From the NCBI GenBank assembly GCA_932294295.1, contig OW028581.1:12141162-12205161 (forward strand): DNA of 64,000 nt. The letters are read 5' to 3'. The position numbers were made by a program, and so were the translations under genes. The notes beneath the pieces are model-generated. The model saw nothing but the letters and a program-made list of their open reading frames with translations. It was not told the DNA's origin and ran no database searches. This DNA is from Alitta virens (taxonomy: Eukaryota > Annelida > Polychaeta > Phyllodocida > Nereididae). Positions 12,762-24,525 of this stretch are shown here, piece after piece (positions within the stretch are counted from its first letter, which is position 1; every line of letters starts with the position of its first letter).

Positions 12762-13077
12762 CTCTCAAAATTTCTCTCTGTTGTTGTGGCGATTCGTTAA
12801 TTCCATCTTCATTCACTCTCTGGACTGTCGTCACCGAGGAAGTCTGCAGCTTTGTTTCTACAAAATTTAAAAGTTCACGGAATTCAGCTTCGAATTCAGC
12901 TACTCCTTCGTATTTGCTTAGTTCCTCAAATAATTCATCGTCATCCATCTCATCGAATGTAGAAGGGGGGCCGTGGATATATCTTCGATTGAAACTATTT
13001 TTCTTTGGCGAATAAACTTGAGAAAATAATCTGGATCTAGTATGATAATACGAGGCCATTGATGCTGTAGAAAGCAT
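12762..13077 (-). CDS. Alternative first exon C, 105 codons, acidic helix
   Basis: The first in-frame ATG at 13,077 starts MLSTASMASYYHTRSRLFSQ. The frame runs 105 codons to donor AGAG|GTAGGG in phase 1, fitting exon 207-80. A predicted helical acidic segment (MDDDELFEELSKYEGVAEFE) follows a basic N-terminal part containing NRRYIHGPP. No known family is recognised. The frame stays open about 25 codons upstream of this ATG without another ATG, so an upstream non-AUG start or acceptor cannot be excluded. Like the other first exons it would give a short isoform lacking the LIM domain. Confidence 0.6.
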
Positions 13078-15430
13078 CTCAAAAGTCTTTTTTAACAAGT
13101 TTTTGGGCTTTGCAAGGAATTTTTCCCTAAATTCCCCACTCCGAAGGATCAAATTTTATCTTTCTGTCCCTACCAATCCTTTGGGTATGTAAATACACCC
13201 TATAGCTCTGGCAATTCTATCCTCAAATCTGTAGAAAATATGCACTTTTCACAAGTAAATCTTGTATTTCTCTATCCTCGCTATAATAAATATCAATATA
13301 ACTGCGAATATCCTCAAATCTGTAATATCCGAAACCCTGCGATTGTCCCGAAGATGTACCGAAAACAAAAATATGCTTCAGAACTTCACAACACTACCTC
13401 ATCAGAGAGGGATATGAAAATAATAACACATCACAATCCTGCATATATACAGGAACCGAATTGTAAATCTGTTCTATTTGATCCCGAACAAGGAAAAGTT
13501 TAGAATTAATCCCTTGTTATATTGTTCCTGAATTGTGGCATCAAATTCGGTTTCATGTACATCCGTGAAAAATTAATATGATCACTACACCAACACTGAT
13601 TAGATACTGATTATATTTTACTTAATGACAGTACAATTGACTATAATATATCCACTGACAGCAATACGTAATTGCAATCACTAATTGCTATTACCAAGCA
13701 TTTATCAATTGGCTTGACTTCCCACACACAATAGATGCGAATACACATCACACAGGGTAACCATGGTAACCTGATAGTTGTCAATTCTTGTAAACATCAA
13801 AATATCCCAAACATATGCTCAAAATATAGCTCTCATGTGTTCATGCTGCGAGTGTCATAGCTACTCTGAATATGTCAAATTTATGTCATACGTATTCCCC
13901 AGAACTAATCTCTCAGCATCATGCTGTATATATATATATATAGGTTACTATGGCAACCTATTTTTGGCGTAATCATTTAAAACAATGCAATGTCAAAATT
14001 CTAATGTAAATATGTATGTTTGATATATATCTATATCTCTTGTACATGAGTTTACGATATATCCATGAAAGATCAACATGTAATCATTAGATTACCCAAT
14101 GTACATGATTTCACATGCTATGACAAACATTATTAGCATGTAAATTATCGGATTTTAGGCTTATTACACAAATTAACCTAAATATTATCACTGCCCATTG
14201 TGTATATGTCTAATACAGGATTGATAAGTATTGTTATTATAATCAGTTTATCCTGTTAAACCGGAAAGAATGATTACAGGAAATATCTATTATTTACATG
14301 TAAAACCCTTAATATGTAAATTATCCATCTTGCAAACCACAAATAATAAAAATGGCTATAACCGAGAAAAATTTCTCAAAATCTATTTTAATCAAATATA
14401 ATAAAAAAAGTTTTCCAATTGATATCTATTTCTAGCAAATGTAACTATATAATCATATTCATAATTGTATATTCATAAGTCATAATGACATGTTCATGTA
14501 ACTATCATGTCGGACATTAATGTTAATGAGTTTCAAGAATTAAAATTCATTGTAGTAAAAAGTGATTTGAAGAATGTTAATTTGTCGACATGAAATTCTA
14601 ACGTGTCTATCAATAACTTGTAGGAATTATAGAAATTTCTGAAATGTGCCATGAATGATTGGGCAATAACAAATTGATTTTAATTGCAATTGCTCAATTA
14701 TGTAAACTGTCAAAATTGAGTAATAATTCTGCAATTACCATTAATAAATGGTTAATAATAGCGCATTGTCACATCCAGAATTTTTGAAATGCTCAGTTAA
14801 ATATTAATAAACGGTCAACAATATTTCATATTTATATCCAACACCTTGAAGGAATTGTACTGAAAATTGTCAAGGAATTATTGCAGTCAAAATATAGAAT
14901 TATGACATTTGTGTCCGGTCAGTTAAATTAATAACTTATGATTGCTATAGCAGTTGTGAAAATATTTCATTAATTCATAAATTAATCCATTTAATGCATC
15001 AATTTATCCATTAATTCATTCATTTCTGACTGGACGGTTGTACACAACCTGTACCCAAGAACTCAGTCAAATCATGATATAATCCTGTGTCTTTTTAACT
15101 ATTTACCATTAATTAAAACACAATATTAACAGTCTTTTAACAGTTAAATGCATCATATCCGATCAACCCATAGTATGTTATAACCTCTATACAAAATTAG
15201 CGTAAAATAACGGTAGTATCATGTAGTATTATGGTAAATCCAGTGGTGTGTTATAAACACATTGAAATCACAGTGCTTCAGTAGTGTTCCAGCTGCAGTG
15301 TGCTTTGTTCTACTTGCTGCTGCTGCTGCTGCTGGTTCTACTGATGCGGCTGTCATTGATGCTAGCTCCTGCTGATGACACAGCACTGAGCTATGGGGGT
15401 GGGGGCACAGAGCACAAGCACCCTCTAAGC
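13078..15430. other. Intron/5' flank of first exon C
   Basis: Very AT-rich with a short (TA)n at 13.93 kb and two X-box-like half-palindromes at 13,756 and 13,944. No coding-like frame was seen. Confidence 0.45.
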
Positions 15431-15493
15431 ATGAGGTCATCTATTATGTTAATGAGGTCATCTATTATGTTAATGAGGTCATCTATTATGTTA
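15431..15493. repeat. 21-bp tandem repeat, three perfect copies
   Basis: Three head-to-tail copies of a 21-base unit beginning ATGAGGTCATCTATT are identical and end in TTA. A CTG-rich run lies about 110 bases to the left. Confidence 0.95.
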
Positions 15494-16723
15494 AAAATTA
15501 AGGGCTAGCATAACTGGATAGACCACGTGAGAGCAATTTTATTACGATTTTAGCTGTTTAAGAGTTATACAGAATTGGAGTGTCACACAGCACCAAAATT
15601 CCACCCTGACAAAGCTGCATGGGAGTATGCAAAATTCCAGTGACTCACAATTCTAATAAGAGTTTTATAACGCAGAACAGATCTCTGTAATTCAGAATCA
15701 AAAGTCAATATAGTTTGTTGCTTTCCATTGTAACATAATGGAATAAAGCTAATATTTTTAGTGCTTGTAATACATAAATCATCTTGCAATTATCATGCTT
15801 TTTGCAGTTTTAAGTTGTAATGTCTGCATATCACTATAACTACCTTTGTAATGCTCTCACTGGAAATATATAGAAAAATAGTCCCATGAATAAAAGTTAT
15901 AAAATAACATTCATTTCTGTTCTAACAACAAAATAGTCACCCAATCCATTTTCATGTTAAAATATCCCAGAATTAACAGCATCCACTTTACATCCTCACA
16001 GAATTAATTTTGCAGTAAATCCTTCATTTTGTATAAAATCATATCCAATAACTTCATAAAATCATCCTCACCACTTAATCAACTATATTCCAATCAATTC
16101 AACCTGAGAAACAATTATTCTGCTGGGCCATCCACATTCAAGCTGGTGGTACACAACTTGTATACGAGTATACAGTTCGTGTGTAATTCATATTCCTGTA
16201 TATTTGGCCACTCTTTACTACTCATCATGCTCACACAAGCGGCTTTAGAGTGTCTTACGAGCTAAGCACATTTCCACATATTTGGCAAGCTAGTTAAGTC
16301 CCAAAATAAAGCTAAAATCGAGTGTATACACGTATGCAGGACAAAAATATACTCTCTCCAAATGCTGTATATGACTGACAAACAGTAAGCCAGTTGAGTT
16401 GATATAACTCACTACATAGCCTGTTACTGCCTACAGGGAAAATAGAAAATTAAAGATGGCAAAAATTAGCATAAGTTTATAACTGGCATAACCCCCAGGC
16501 AGAGACTTCAACGTGAAGGAAAGGGAAAGTTAATTTGTTGCTGCATTATAAAACAACAATGCATGATATACTTAGAATAATTTTCTCTCTATTTCTCTAT
16601 CTTACCATCTGTTGATGTTACTAATGTAAGTCAGTCAGAGTCAGCCTGTCAGTCAGTCAGGCCCCTGCCCTGAGTCACCTCATGCCAGTCACCAGACTTC
16701 CTACTTAAATACAACCTGCTCTG

Positions 16724-16767
16724 CCCCCCCCCCCCCCCAATTAATCAGAGAAAATGGGGGGGGGGGG
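16724..16767. repeat. C15 and G12 tracts forming an inverted pair
   Basis: A run of 15 C (16,724-16,738) is followed after 17 bases by a run of 12 G (16,756-16,767). The two can pair as a GC-only hairpin on either strand. Confidence 0.9.
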
Positions 16768-17157
16768 TTGAAAGATGTCTTTGTTTGAAAGCGGGACAGG
16801 TGGCTAATTTTAGCACACAATACACACCCTCCCCCCCAGAAAATAAAAAACCCTTTCAAGAAATGCACCCCTTAACCTAATATGCAATCATGCAATTGTA
16901 CCCAGTAGAGAGCAATATTTGACTGAATTTCACTCTACAATATGTAGCATAAAATATCTAGTAACTTCAATGACTCCCAATTTGGCAGTACATTAAAGTG
17001 TAAATTTGATTTATTCTCGATTTCTTTTTATTTTGTTAATTATAAGCCTGTGACATTTGTTTTAATAAGTGCACAGCAAAACCTCGCATTTGTTTTAAAT
17101 ATGACAAAGATAATCTATGTCACATGCAACAAGATTGTAATCACACCATTCTATATA

Positions 17158-17390
17158 CAGTATAACCTGCCTTAGTGGTCACCTGCCTTAGTGGTCACCT
17201 CTTTAGAGCAGCCACCTGGCCTAAGTGGTCAGTCTGATTCCCCCCAACGAAATACAATGCAAATGTACCTTGATTAGGCAGCCACCTTTATTCTGTGGCC
17301 AGAGGTCAGCAGATTTCACCCAAAACCCCTATTTTGACCTGTAATTAGTGGTCCCTATTATAACAGACCAGTGGAGCCATGATGTGCGGT
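17158..17390. mobile_element. MITE-like element with internal TTAGTGGTCACC repeats
   Basis: It starts CAGTATAACCTGCCTTAGTG after a TA. A second copy of CCTGCCTTAGTGGTCACC follows at once, and then degenerate copies (CTAAGTGGTCAG and AATTAGTGGTCCC). The right end reads TATTATAACAG, roughly the inverse of the left end. There are no coding frames. It looks like a non-autonomous DNA transposon of the pogo/Tigger-like end type. Confidence 0.4.
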
Positions 17391-18366
17391 ATTATGTAAT
17401 ATTGCATCACCCATGAGGGTGTAACTACGGGAGCTTCATCTTAAAACCAAGTCTTATCTTTTTACCCCTCATAGGTTAATATATTATATAATATTATGAT
17501 AGTAAACTACATGTACAAACTAAAAGCAGGTTAAACGCACATGTTTTATATCCTAAATGTATATGTTGAACTATCATTACATTATTGCACTAAAATAAAT
17601 ATTTCGGTATATTTTATAGAGCTATAACATTTTAAATTTAGAAAATGTCAATAGTAAATATCTGTGAAATCATTCAGTTATATAAATATTCCAATGAATA
17701 TTCATAACTATGAAAACCAGGTTTGTATATGGAATTTTCGATACTCGTTGCACATGTAATCGATCAAATCGACAGGAGTCAATGTATTCAATCATAAGGT
17801 GATAATAAATAACCAATATAAAGCTAGCATCACACAGATTCAGGTATCATATCATTTGAAATACACCAGTTTTCAGTCTTATAATAGGTTCCTATAATAG
17901 GGTAGCTTTTTACAAAACTTGTGGCTTTTCTTTATAGCGAGACAGTTTAATAAAGAGGCGGTTCTTTGCATGAAGTGACCTTAAGGCAGGGTTCAATCAT
18001 ATATTTCCAACTGAAATACTCCCCACACAAGTTCTGAAGACTGTTCGCAAGACTTTAATACACTTGGGAGTCATTCAGATTGGCCAGGGTCATCAAAATT
18101 GGCCAATATTATCGCAAACACTCCTGAGAGGCCTGTCTTACAGTGTTGTCAATGACGTGAACAGTGAACGTGCTTGAGGTATAATTGAGTTTGTTTGGGA
18201 GGCCAATTTCGATTATCCTGGCCAATTTTGATGATCCCGAGGGTACTACTCAATTTTTTATATCTATATCGACATCGATTTTTTAAATATCGCTGTACAA
18301 ACTTTATGATATTCATACGATAATTTCCCTGTCCCCTTTTTTTGCAAATACAACTTCCAGACTCAC
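17391..18366. other. Intron, AT-rich, nothing recognised
   Basis: This stretch lies between the MITE and the donor of first exon D. I saw only short non-coding frames. Confidence 0.45.
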
Positions 18367-18565
18367 CCTTGGTATTAGCAGTTTTGTCTCTTTTACCGTC
18401 TGGATCCGATTCGGTCGACTGTATGCCGACAATATTATCATTTTCATCATTCCCTTTTTTTGAATCCTCCGTTGTCGCGCCTTCTTTCTTTAATCCATTT
18501 TTATCCGCTTGTATAAACCAATTTGCTTTTAGTTCAGGACCTACGGAAACATTGCGAAAGACCAT
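18367..18565 (-). CDS. Alternative first exon D, 66 codons, charged
   Basis: An ATG at 18,565 starts MVFRNVSVGPELKANWFIQA. After 66 codons the frame reaches donor AAGG|GTGAGT in phase 1, fitting exon 207-80. The rest is Lys/Asp/Glu-rich (EDSKKGNDENDN, SDPDGKRDKTAN) and probably disordered. A fragment of a LINE reverse-transcriptase motif (YFIDYQKAFDTV) lies only about 35 bases upstream on the same strand. The promoter of this exon therefore sits in or next to old transposon sequence. No homologue is recognised. Confidence 0.55.
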
Positions 18566-18904
18566 TTTCGCACAGGTAACTCCCAGTTACGAAGTACAAC
18601 CAACAGTGTCGAACGCCTTCTGATAATCTATAAAGTATCTTCAATCACTGTAGAGCCATAATAAATGTAGGCCAACTGTGTGGGACATGAGTACAAAGTA
18701 ATCTATAAAGGAGGTTCCTTGTATCATAGAGATTTGAGTTTCATTCAATGTCTCATTTTAATGGTTTCGCCATATGGTAGTCAATAATACGGAGCGACAC
18801 GAGTCGTGAATGGATATTATATTCCATGAAGTTCCAACTTTAAATTGTATTGTATGACTAATAAACAAGGCCCCAGAGAAATCAATCCGTTTTAATCCGC
18901 TACA

Positions 18905-19255
18905 GTAATATAAGAATAAGAATAAGAATAAGCTTTATTTAAAGTCATGGTTTGTAAAATAACAATAAAACATTAGCCCATGGGCTATTACATGACAATG
19001 GAAGATGAGAATATATATACAGATGAAAGAACAATGACTAATGTCTATGTACAGGATGCACAGAAAAGCTTAGTGGGTTAACTTCACATATTTTTGACAT
19101 CTTTGTTTGAATTCCCTGAGGGTGGTACAACTTTTAACATCTGATGGTAACTCATTCCATACTTTAGCTCCATAGTACTTAAAAGAATTATAAGAATATG
19201 ATGCATCTAATTGAATTTTGTTAATATCTGACTGTCCTTCCTTTCAATACCCGAG
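18905..19255 (-). mobile_element. LINE 3' end with TTCTTA tail
   Basis: On the minus strand, about 19,205-19,068 reads SFKYYGAKVWNELPSDVKSC and TTLREFKQRCQKYVKLTH before a stop. This is the typical C-terminus of endonuclease/RT polyproteins of non-LTR retrotransposons. A 3' untranslated part follows, ending in a short (TTCTTA)n tail at 18,911-18,933. The copy is 5'-truncated and dead. Confidence 0.75.
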
Positions 19256-19984
19256 AATAAACTTTCGATTCAAATGCTTAACTTTTAATAGGTACACAAA
19301 ATTAAAAAAAAAAAAATTTGGTATTTCAGACACTATTACAATTTCTTAGTAAATTTCAGCTGCACAGATTTAAAACAACACAAAACATTCCTTCCTAAAC
19401 CTACACAAGATATTTATTGTGGGAAATCGCTTTGTTTATCTAACTAGGTTCATGAGCGAGATATCGTCTATCCACTTCATCGACTATGAAAGAGCATTCC
19501 ACAACGCGATATATAAGAAGTGATTTATGTTGAAGTCACCAAGATGGATCAATGTAAACATACAGAGATAAAAAAAAAAATTTTATTTCATAAAAGATTG
19601 CACTGTCCTGAAGATAACGTTTTAATGATTTAAAACGAAATATTTTGAGTGGTTCTGTTATCTCAAATGAAATATAGTACTGTGATAAAAGAGGCATATA
19701 GTATACCTTCTATATAGCTATTTAAAATAGACTGAATAGAATGGATATTTTCCACGATATACACAACATTAGATTAGATTAGAGTATAACTGGACTCAGG
19801 TCCTATTGGACCTCTAAGTCCAGATCTCACTTGGAGTGGTCGATGTGCAATAACTCAATTTGCTTAAAAAAAGTGTAGCTACATACAGAGGCAGGCTGCT
19901 GGCGCTGCCCGACCAAAATCAAGACGAATGACATTGGCTGCAACAAGTATCAAAATATAAGCACACCACCTTTTTTTTTCAGAC

Positions 19985-20135
19985 ACAAACTAGAGGCAGA
20001 TGCAATGATGAGATGACACCATTGTGACTTCAGCATGGTCAACATTTATAAACCTAATGCAGTCATGGATGGGATCTAAGACTTGCCCCTGCATAGACAC
20101 CAAGTGTACGACACTCTCGATTTAATAATCGAGAA
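19985..20135 (+). mobile_element. SINE body copy
   Basis: GAGGCAGATGCAATGATGAG, followed by CATAGACACCAAGTG and a cacctcgattt-like end, matches the body of the SINE family in this window. No clear tRNA-like head remains. Confidence 0.5.
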
Positions 20136-22204
20136 CGCTAACACCTTTCACATTCATTCTTTGGTATGCTGAAATGATCATCAGTTTCTGCAGAACATTA
20201 TAAGATACTTACATGACAGCATTCCACTTTGAAATTTTCAGAACTTACCACTAAATTTATCTGGCCACGAGGGTCCCAAACTGGTATTGGGAAAGCAACA
20301 CAGTGCGATGCCCATTTCGTTAACTTCTTGGCATTAACTTCCAAGATTTCCAAAACTCTTCGCCTAACAGAATTACTTTACAGTTCAGATTATATCCATC
20401 ATTATGGCAGAGGCTGATGGAGAGGCATTTTCAGCATCACTTTCCTTCAAATTACTAAGAGAAGTTTTCATAAAGCTGTTCAGTGAAAGTCCGTCCTTCG
20501 GATTAAAATGATATCAAAAGGTATCAACTTAGCAATGTTGGCGATCAATTGTTATTAGTGTTTTTCCAAGTCACATCCAACTCATAAGTTTCTTATAAAA
20601 TTCCTTTCTACTTCTTGAATGTCCACATAAATCAATATTTTGTCAAAGTCAAAACAATAGTTTAACGCATGATTATTTTTCCTTCGTATTCCATTATTTA
20701 CTCCTGCACACCGTATAACTTTATATGGAGATTTCAATATCAGTTGGCTGTAGTTTCATATTTGTTTTGAAATGCTCTTCAAAATCTACACAGACTGTAT
20801 ATCAAGCCTCATTTCAATGGAAAATACTCCAATGGTACTCCTCTCTCTCTATGGACAGTCATCTATATTGAGGTATTCCAAAAACAGCACAGATTCAATT
20901 GAAATAAATCAGTCACTAATTTAGTGTAGTATGGTCCAGTAACGGTGAAATAAAGCATGTTGTTATGGAAACTGTAAGTATGATCACCATGAACTGAATT
21001 TTGAAATCGCATCACCTTTTCCCAATACCCGTCTGTACCGAAATGATAAAAAACAACAGGACTTGGATTTATAATGTCCCTGCTGGATTATACAAAAGCA
21101 TATGACAAAGTCAAGGCTGCGCGAAAAGACGCTCGGCAAAACAAAATGCAAAATGACAAATAAATAATACGAACACAACGTCGATATTGATCTAGAACAA
21201 AAAGTTTCAGTTTCAATTGTCTTTCATCCAGGGTCTGTACACAAAAAGTAATTGTGAAACACCACAAAAAATGCTGATACTTTGTCAAAGGCTTTTTCTT
21301 TCAAGTGTCAAGTTTCCCAAGTTGCAATTTGTCAAGCTGCAAAATCTGCAGGTTACTAGTCAATGTTGGTATGTGGCACGAAATGGAGAATTGTAATGCA
21401 TCAGAACTGTACAAGATGCTAAGTCATACTAATTTAGTTAGTAAATGGTGAACAGTGGCATCAGACAATGTCAAATGCTCTATCAAAATCCAAAGATGGT
21501 TGACAATGTAACTTATAAATACAGTATTGCTTCCCTAAAATCCAAAATAGTGAAAATGTAGAAACTGAATCTTGAATCACTAACAATACTTTCTGAATAA
21601 TGAAACTAAAATAATTCCTTTATACATTGAGAATGCTTCAGTAAAATATATCCCAAACTGAAGTGTCCGGCACCAAAACTCGCACAAAATATGACTACAT
21701 GACAATTGTCCTCCTATTTATACTTGGTCATAACAGGCAAATAACAATTGATTAATATTCACCATAATATTAAATTCAGCCATAATCTTTTGAACCAAAC
21801 AAGTTTTTCAGCTTCATAAACCCTCTACAATGGGCATTTTATCATCATTACAACATCGCAGTGGCATTGAAGTCACCCGATAGTATCACATGTCATTTAT
21901 GCAACACAGTTGCCATGGAAATGATTTTGTGAAATGTAATAATTCATAACTACATGGGGTATCTGACATGGTCAATAGAACTGACCAACATATTAACCAA
22001 TGGTCAGTATTCCTCGTGACACAATAAAGGTGCCTAATTACCTCTGGTTCAATGATTGGTCAGTGTGGATTAAATGAGTTTGGGACACAGAAAAGTGGTC
22101 TTAATTTTGAGGTATTGTATTGTAATCATAATATATTATAATATATTATAATGCATTGAATTGCATTGTATCAATGCTACTGGTCTGAATTGTAGTCAGC
22201 TTAT

Positions 22205-22350
22205 ATGACAAGCTGCCAGAGGCAGATGTAATGATGAAAAGATAAAGCTGCTTGGAGTCCACACCAAGTTTAACATTTACCCAATGGGTGGGGTCTTTCA
22301 CTTGCCCCTGCATAGACAGAACATTAACAACTGGACCACTCTGGTGCTCA
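22205..22350. mobile_element. SINE copy with right-hand tRNA-like end
   Basis: The body GAGGCAGATGTAATGATGAA and CCCAATGGGTGGGGTCTTTC in plus orientation is followed by ACATTAACAACTGGACCAC. That is the inverted A-box-like segment also present at the right end of the 9,485 copy. The middle part is deleted compared with that copy. A further fragment of the same family (CAGGCAGACGTAATGATGAG) lies at 22,481-22,500. Confidence 0.55.
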
Positions 22351-23931
22351 GGAGGCGTGTAGCAACACTGTAATTATGTCATTTCACACGTCATATTAAA
22401 TTATTGAATTTAGTAGGTCGTTTAGGTCAGAAATAACACCATTTGTGTCTATCAATTCATCAGTTATTTCCGGTGGCCACAGGCAGACGTAATGATGAGG
22501 TAAAATGATTATTTTCACACACTATACACACTCAGTAATCAACATATATTCAGTTGGACATAACATCTGTCCAGCTATAAATCACTAAGACTGGAACTGC
22601 AGAGATTTGCACAGTTACAACTATGCAACAGATGGCAGGACATGTAACTAATGGTTTGTATTTTGTATGAATATCAAGTACTCATATTTGGTCCGTCTTT
22701 TCTCTACACTATTGTTATTTGATCAGAAAGTATCAGTCCTTTAAAGAAGGTTCTTACCACAATAGGCAGTTAGAATAAGATACTCTATTTTCTTTCCTTC
22801 ATAAGTGAGTAGGGCAGGCTATTAGTCTCAGCATATATATAAAGTATACGAAGCACCTAAATTATCCTGCTTTTGTGAAAGATCAGCGGCTAAAATTTAG
22901 AAGTTATTCTAATATTCTCCAAAACAAGGCTTGAACCCTGAACTGCTTGTACTTGCAGCGCAAAATATTGGTAAGTAATCTTCCTATATGCAGATTATAA
23001 TAATTATGCATCACAAATTATTAAGTACACATTAAAGTTGATATGCAGATATCATCACTTACAGCGTACCAACGCTTGGCAACACGAAATGGTGCAGCAA
23101 TATTCGGATGTAAATTTCCAAGTGCTATCCTTTTGAGTTTGTGATGTTCAAAGCGGAGATCTAGCCATTTGAAGCACCATTCAGAGGAAATGAGCAGACA
23201 GATCAATAATTAGCCAACGGGCAGTTCACAGAAGAGTGAATTTGCTGGCGTAATGGACGCACTGGACGCACTGGACTTCAAAGAATTGATGTTCGCACCT
23301 GAGCACTACATTCTCATCGCACCACAGAAATTACAAACCAAATAAAACTGGAAATGCTGCCCTTTAGCATTATAAAGCATGGGTTTGAACTACAGACCTG
23401 TGCGACTAGGAGCTAAAATAAAAGTACTTGGCCCACTAGGTTAAAGTGAAACTTCTTGCAGAAACTCAAGTATTTTCTGATCACATTATAACATATACAC
23501 AGGGAAGTCTGCTACATGGTGAATTTATTTAAATTCTTTCATTCCATGATAATATAATCTGACCATTTAGTACACTGAACACGACATACACAACCAAAAT
23601 ATATAACGAATTCCACCATTATGAATACAAATACCAGTTATACTTTGCAGTACTCACGGATCTGTTACAACATTAAAGAGGTAAATGAAGCTATATTCAG
23701 AGCATATAAACTAAGTTTTGCAAAATATAATACAATCGGAAGCCCAAGGGATTTGCTAGCTTTAAATAAATGGAGTAAAAACTTTAAACTGATACAGATA
23801 TCGAACAAAATCAACAACGCTGATAGGTCGACGAGATGGATGACAATAATCGTGCGAAATTAACAAAATAATCTGTACAAATAGCAGAAATAATAAATTT
23901 ACAATAAAAAAGATAAATTAACGCCGCCTAC
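22351..23931. other. Intron with degenerate repeat pieces
   Basis: Contains the SINE fragment near 22,490 and tRNA-like inverted segments near 22,920 and 23,375-23,450 that may be old SINE heads. One coding-like minus frame ends at a strong donor at 23,063 (see findings). Nothing else is supported. Confidence 0.4.
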
Positions 23932-23988
23932 CTGTAGTTGGCTCTCTTGGTCTGGCACGGGGTTTTCCAAATCCTTCGTCGTAATTTC
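23932..23988 (-). CDS. LIM-domain tail exon (NYDEGFG)
   Basis: The acceptor is TTTTATAG, the donor is ACAG|GTAGGC, and the length is 57 nt (phase 1 in, phase 1 out). It encodes (G)NYDEGFGKPRARPREPTT, the segment that directly follows the LIM fold. The NYDEGFG signature is characteristic of EPLIN/LIMA1 and XIRP-type LIM proteins. Its phase-1 exit fits exon 207-80, so LIM isoforms and the short first-exon isoforms can share the same downstream sequence. Confidence 0.85.
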
Positions 23989-24451
23989 CTATAAAATAAT
24001 AAATTGAACAAGACAACTATTAAGATTTAGTTAGATCTTGACAATAAGTCTCAATGAATTTATAGCAAAATATCTTAATCAGTCATTCAAGGTAAACTTA
24101 TTGATGCACATAAATCCAAAACAATAATAATTTATGCTGAAAAGGTCTCCAACTATTCTAAGCTCACCATTCTCGTTATTACCATCTTGAAATACCATCA
24201 ACGCATCTCTTTCTCACCCCATTACATTTAATACAATATACTCACAAATATATCCACAAATATATTCACAAATATATCCACCAAGTTATAGTGTGAATGA
24301 ACTCTCCAAATAGCCCGGTTATATTTCCACCATGCTTCAAATCGAGTGCAAACGGAGCAGCACGTCAGTTACAATTTTTGTCATGACCTTCACAAAGTCC
24401 CTATCACAGTTCTGAATTTTAACGATGTCCTGTCCTTTTCATTTTACATAC

Positions 24452-24525
24452 CTTTGGTTTTGAAAATCTCAATGAAATGAGGCTTGCAGTAGACCTCCCC
24501 TTCTATGGAAGCAAAGTTCTTCAAA
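24452..24525 (-). CDS. LIM domain, second zinc module
   Basis: The acceptor is GTCTTTCAG and the donor is AAAG|GTATGT, 74 nt, phase 2 in and phase 1 out. It encodes [20 protein letters not shown] followed by IFKTKG. It supplies the last two zinc ligands, C and H of C-K-P-H, 17 residues after the preceding zinc cysteine, exactly the LIM spacing. Together with the flanking exons all eight ligands are present, so the domain should fold. LIM domains bind proteins rather than DNA; in EPLIN relatives the domain sits between actin-binding regions. Confidence 0.88.

Larger units (their letters stand above)
18598..21502. mobile_element. Cluster of LINE reverse-transcriptase motif fragments
   Basis: Five short frames carry the RT palm signature [FL]-[ILD]-D-[FY]-x-[KR]-A-[FY]-[DH]: minus 18,598-18,640 (YFIDYQKAFDTVG), plus 19,461-19,523 (HFIDYERAFHNAIYKK), plus 21,074-21,120 (LLDYTKAYDKVKAA), minus 21,262-21,295 (LKEKAFDKVSAFF) and minus 21,466-21,502 (LDFDRAFDIV). 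A weaker one is minus near 20,630-20,660 (CFDFDKILIYVD). Each is bounded closely by stops. None is a functional element. The differing residues and strands suggest several LINE families broken up in one intron. Confidence 0.45.

Noticed and set aside
13078..13152. Extension of first exon C to 13,152 (starting TTG)
   Set aside because: The upstream part of the frame has no ATG; the first ATG is at 13,077, although a non-AUG start cannot be fully excluded.
15219..15508. Opposing frames of 73-74 codons over a CTG run
   Set aside because: They arise from the CTG microsatellite and the 21-bp tandem repeat, with no splice or conservation signal.
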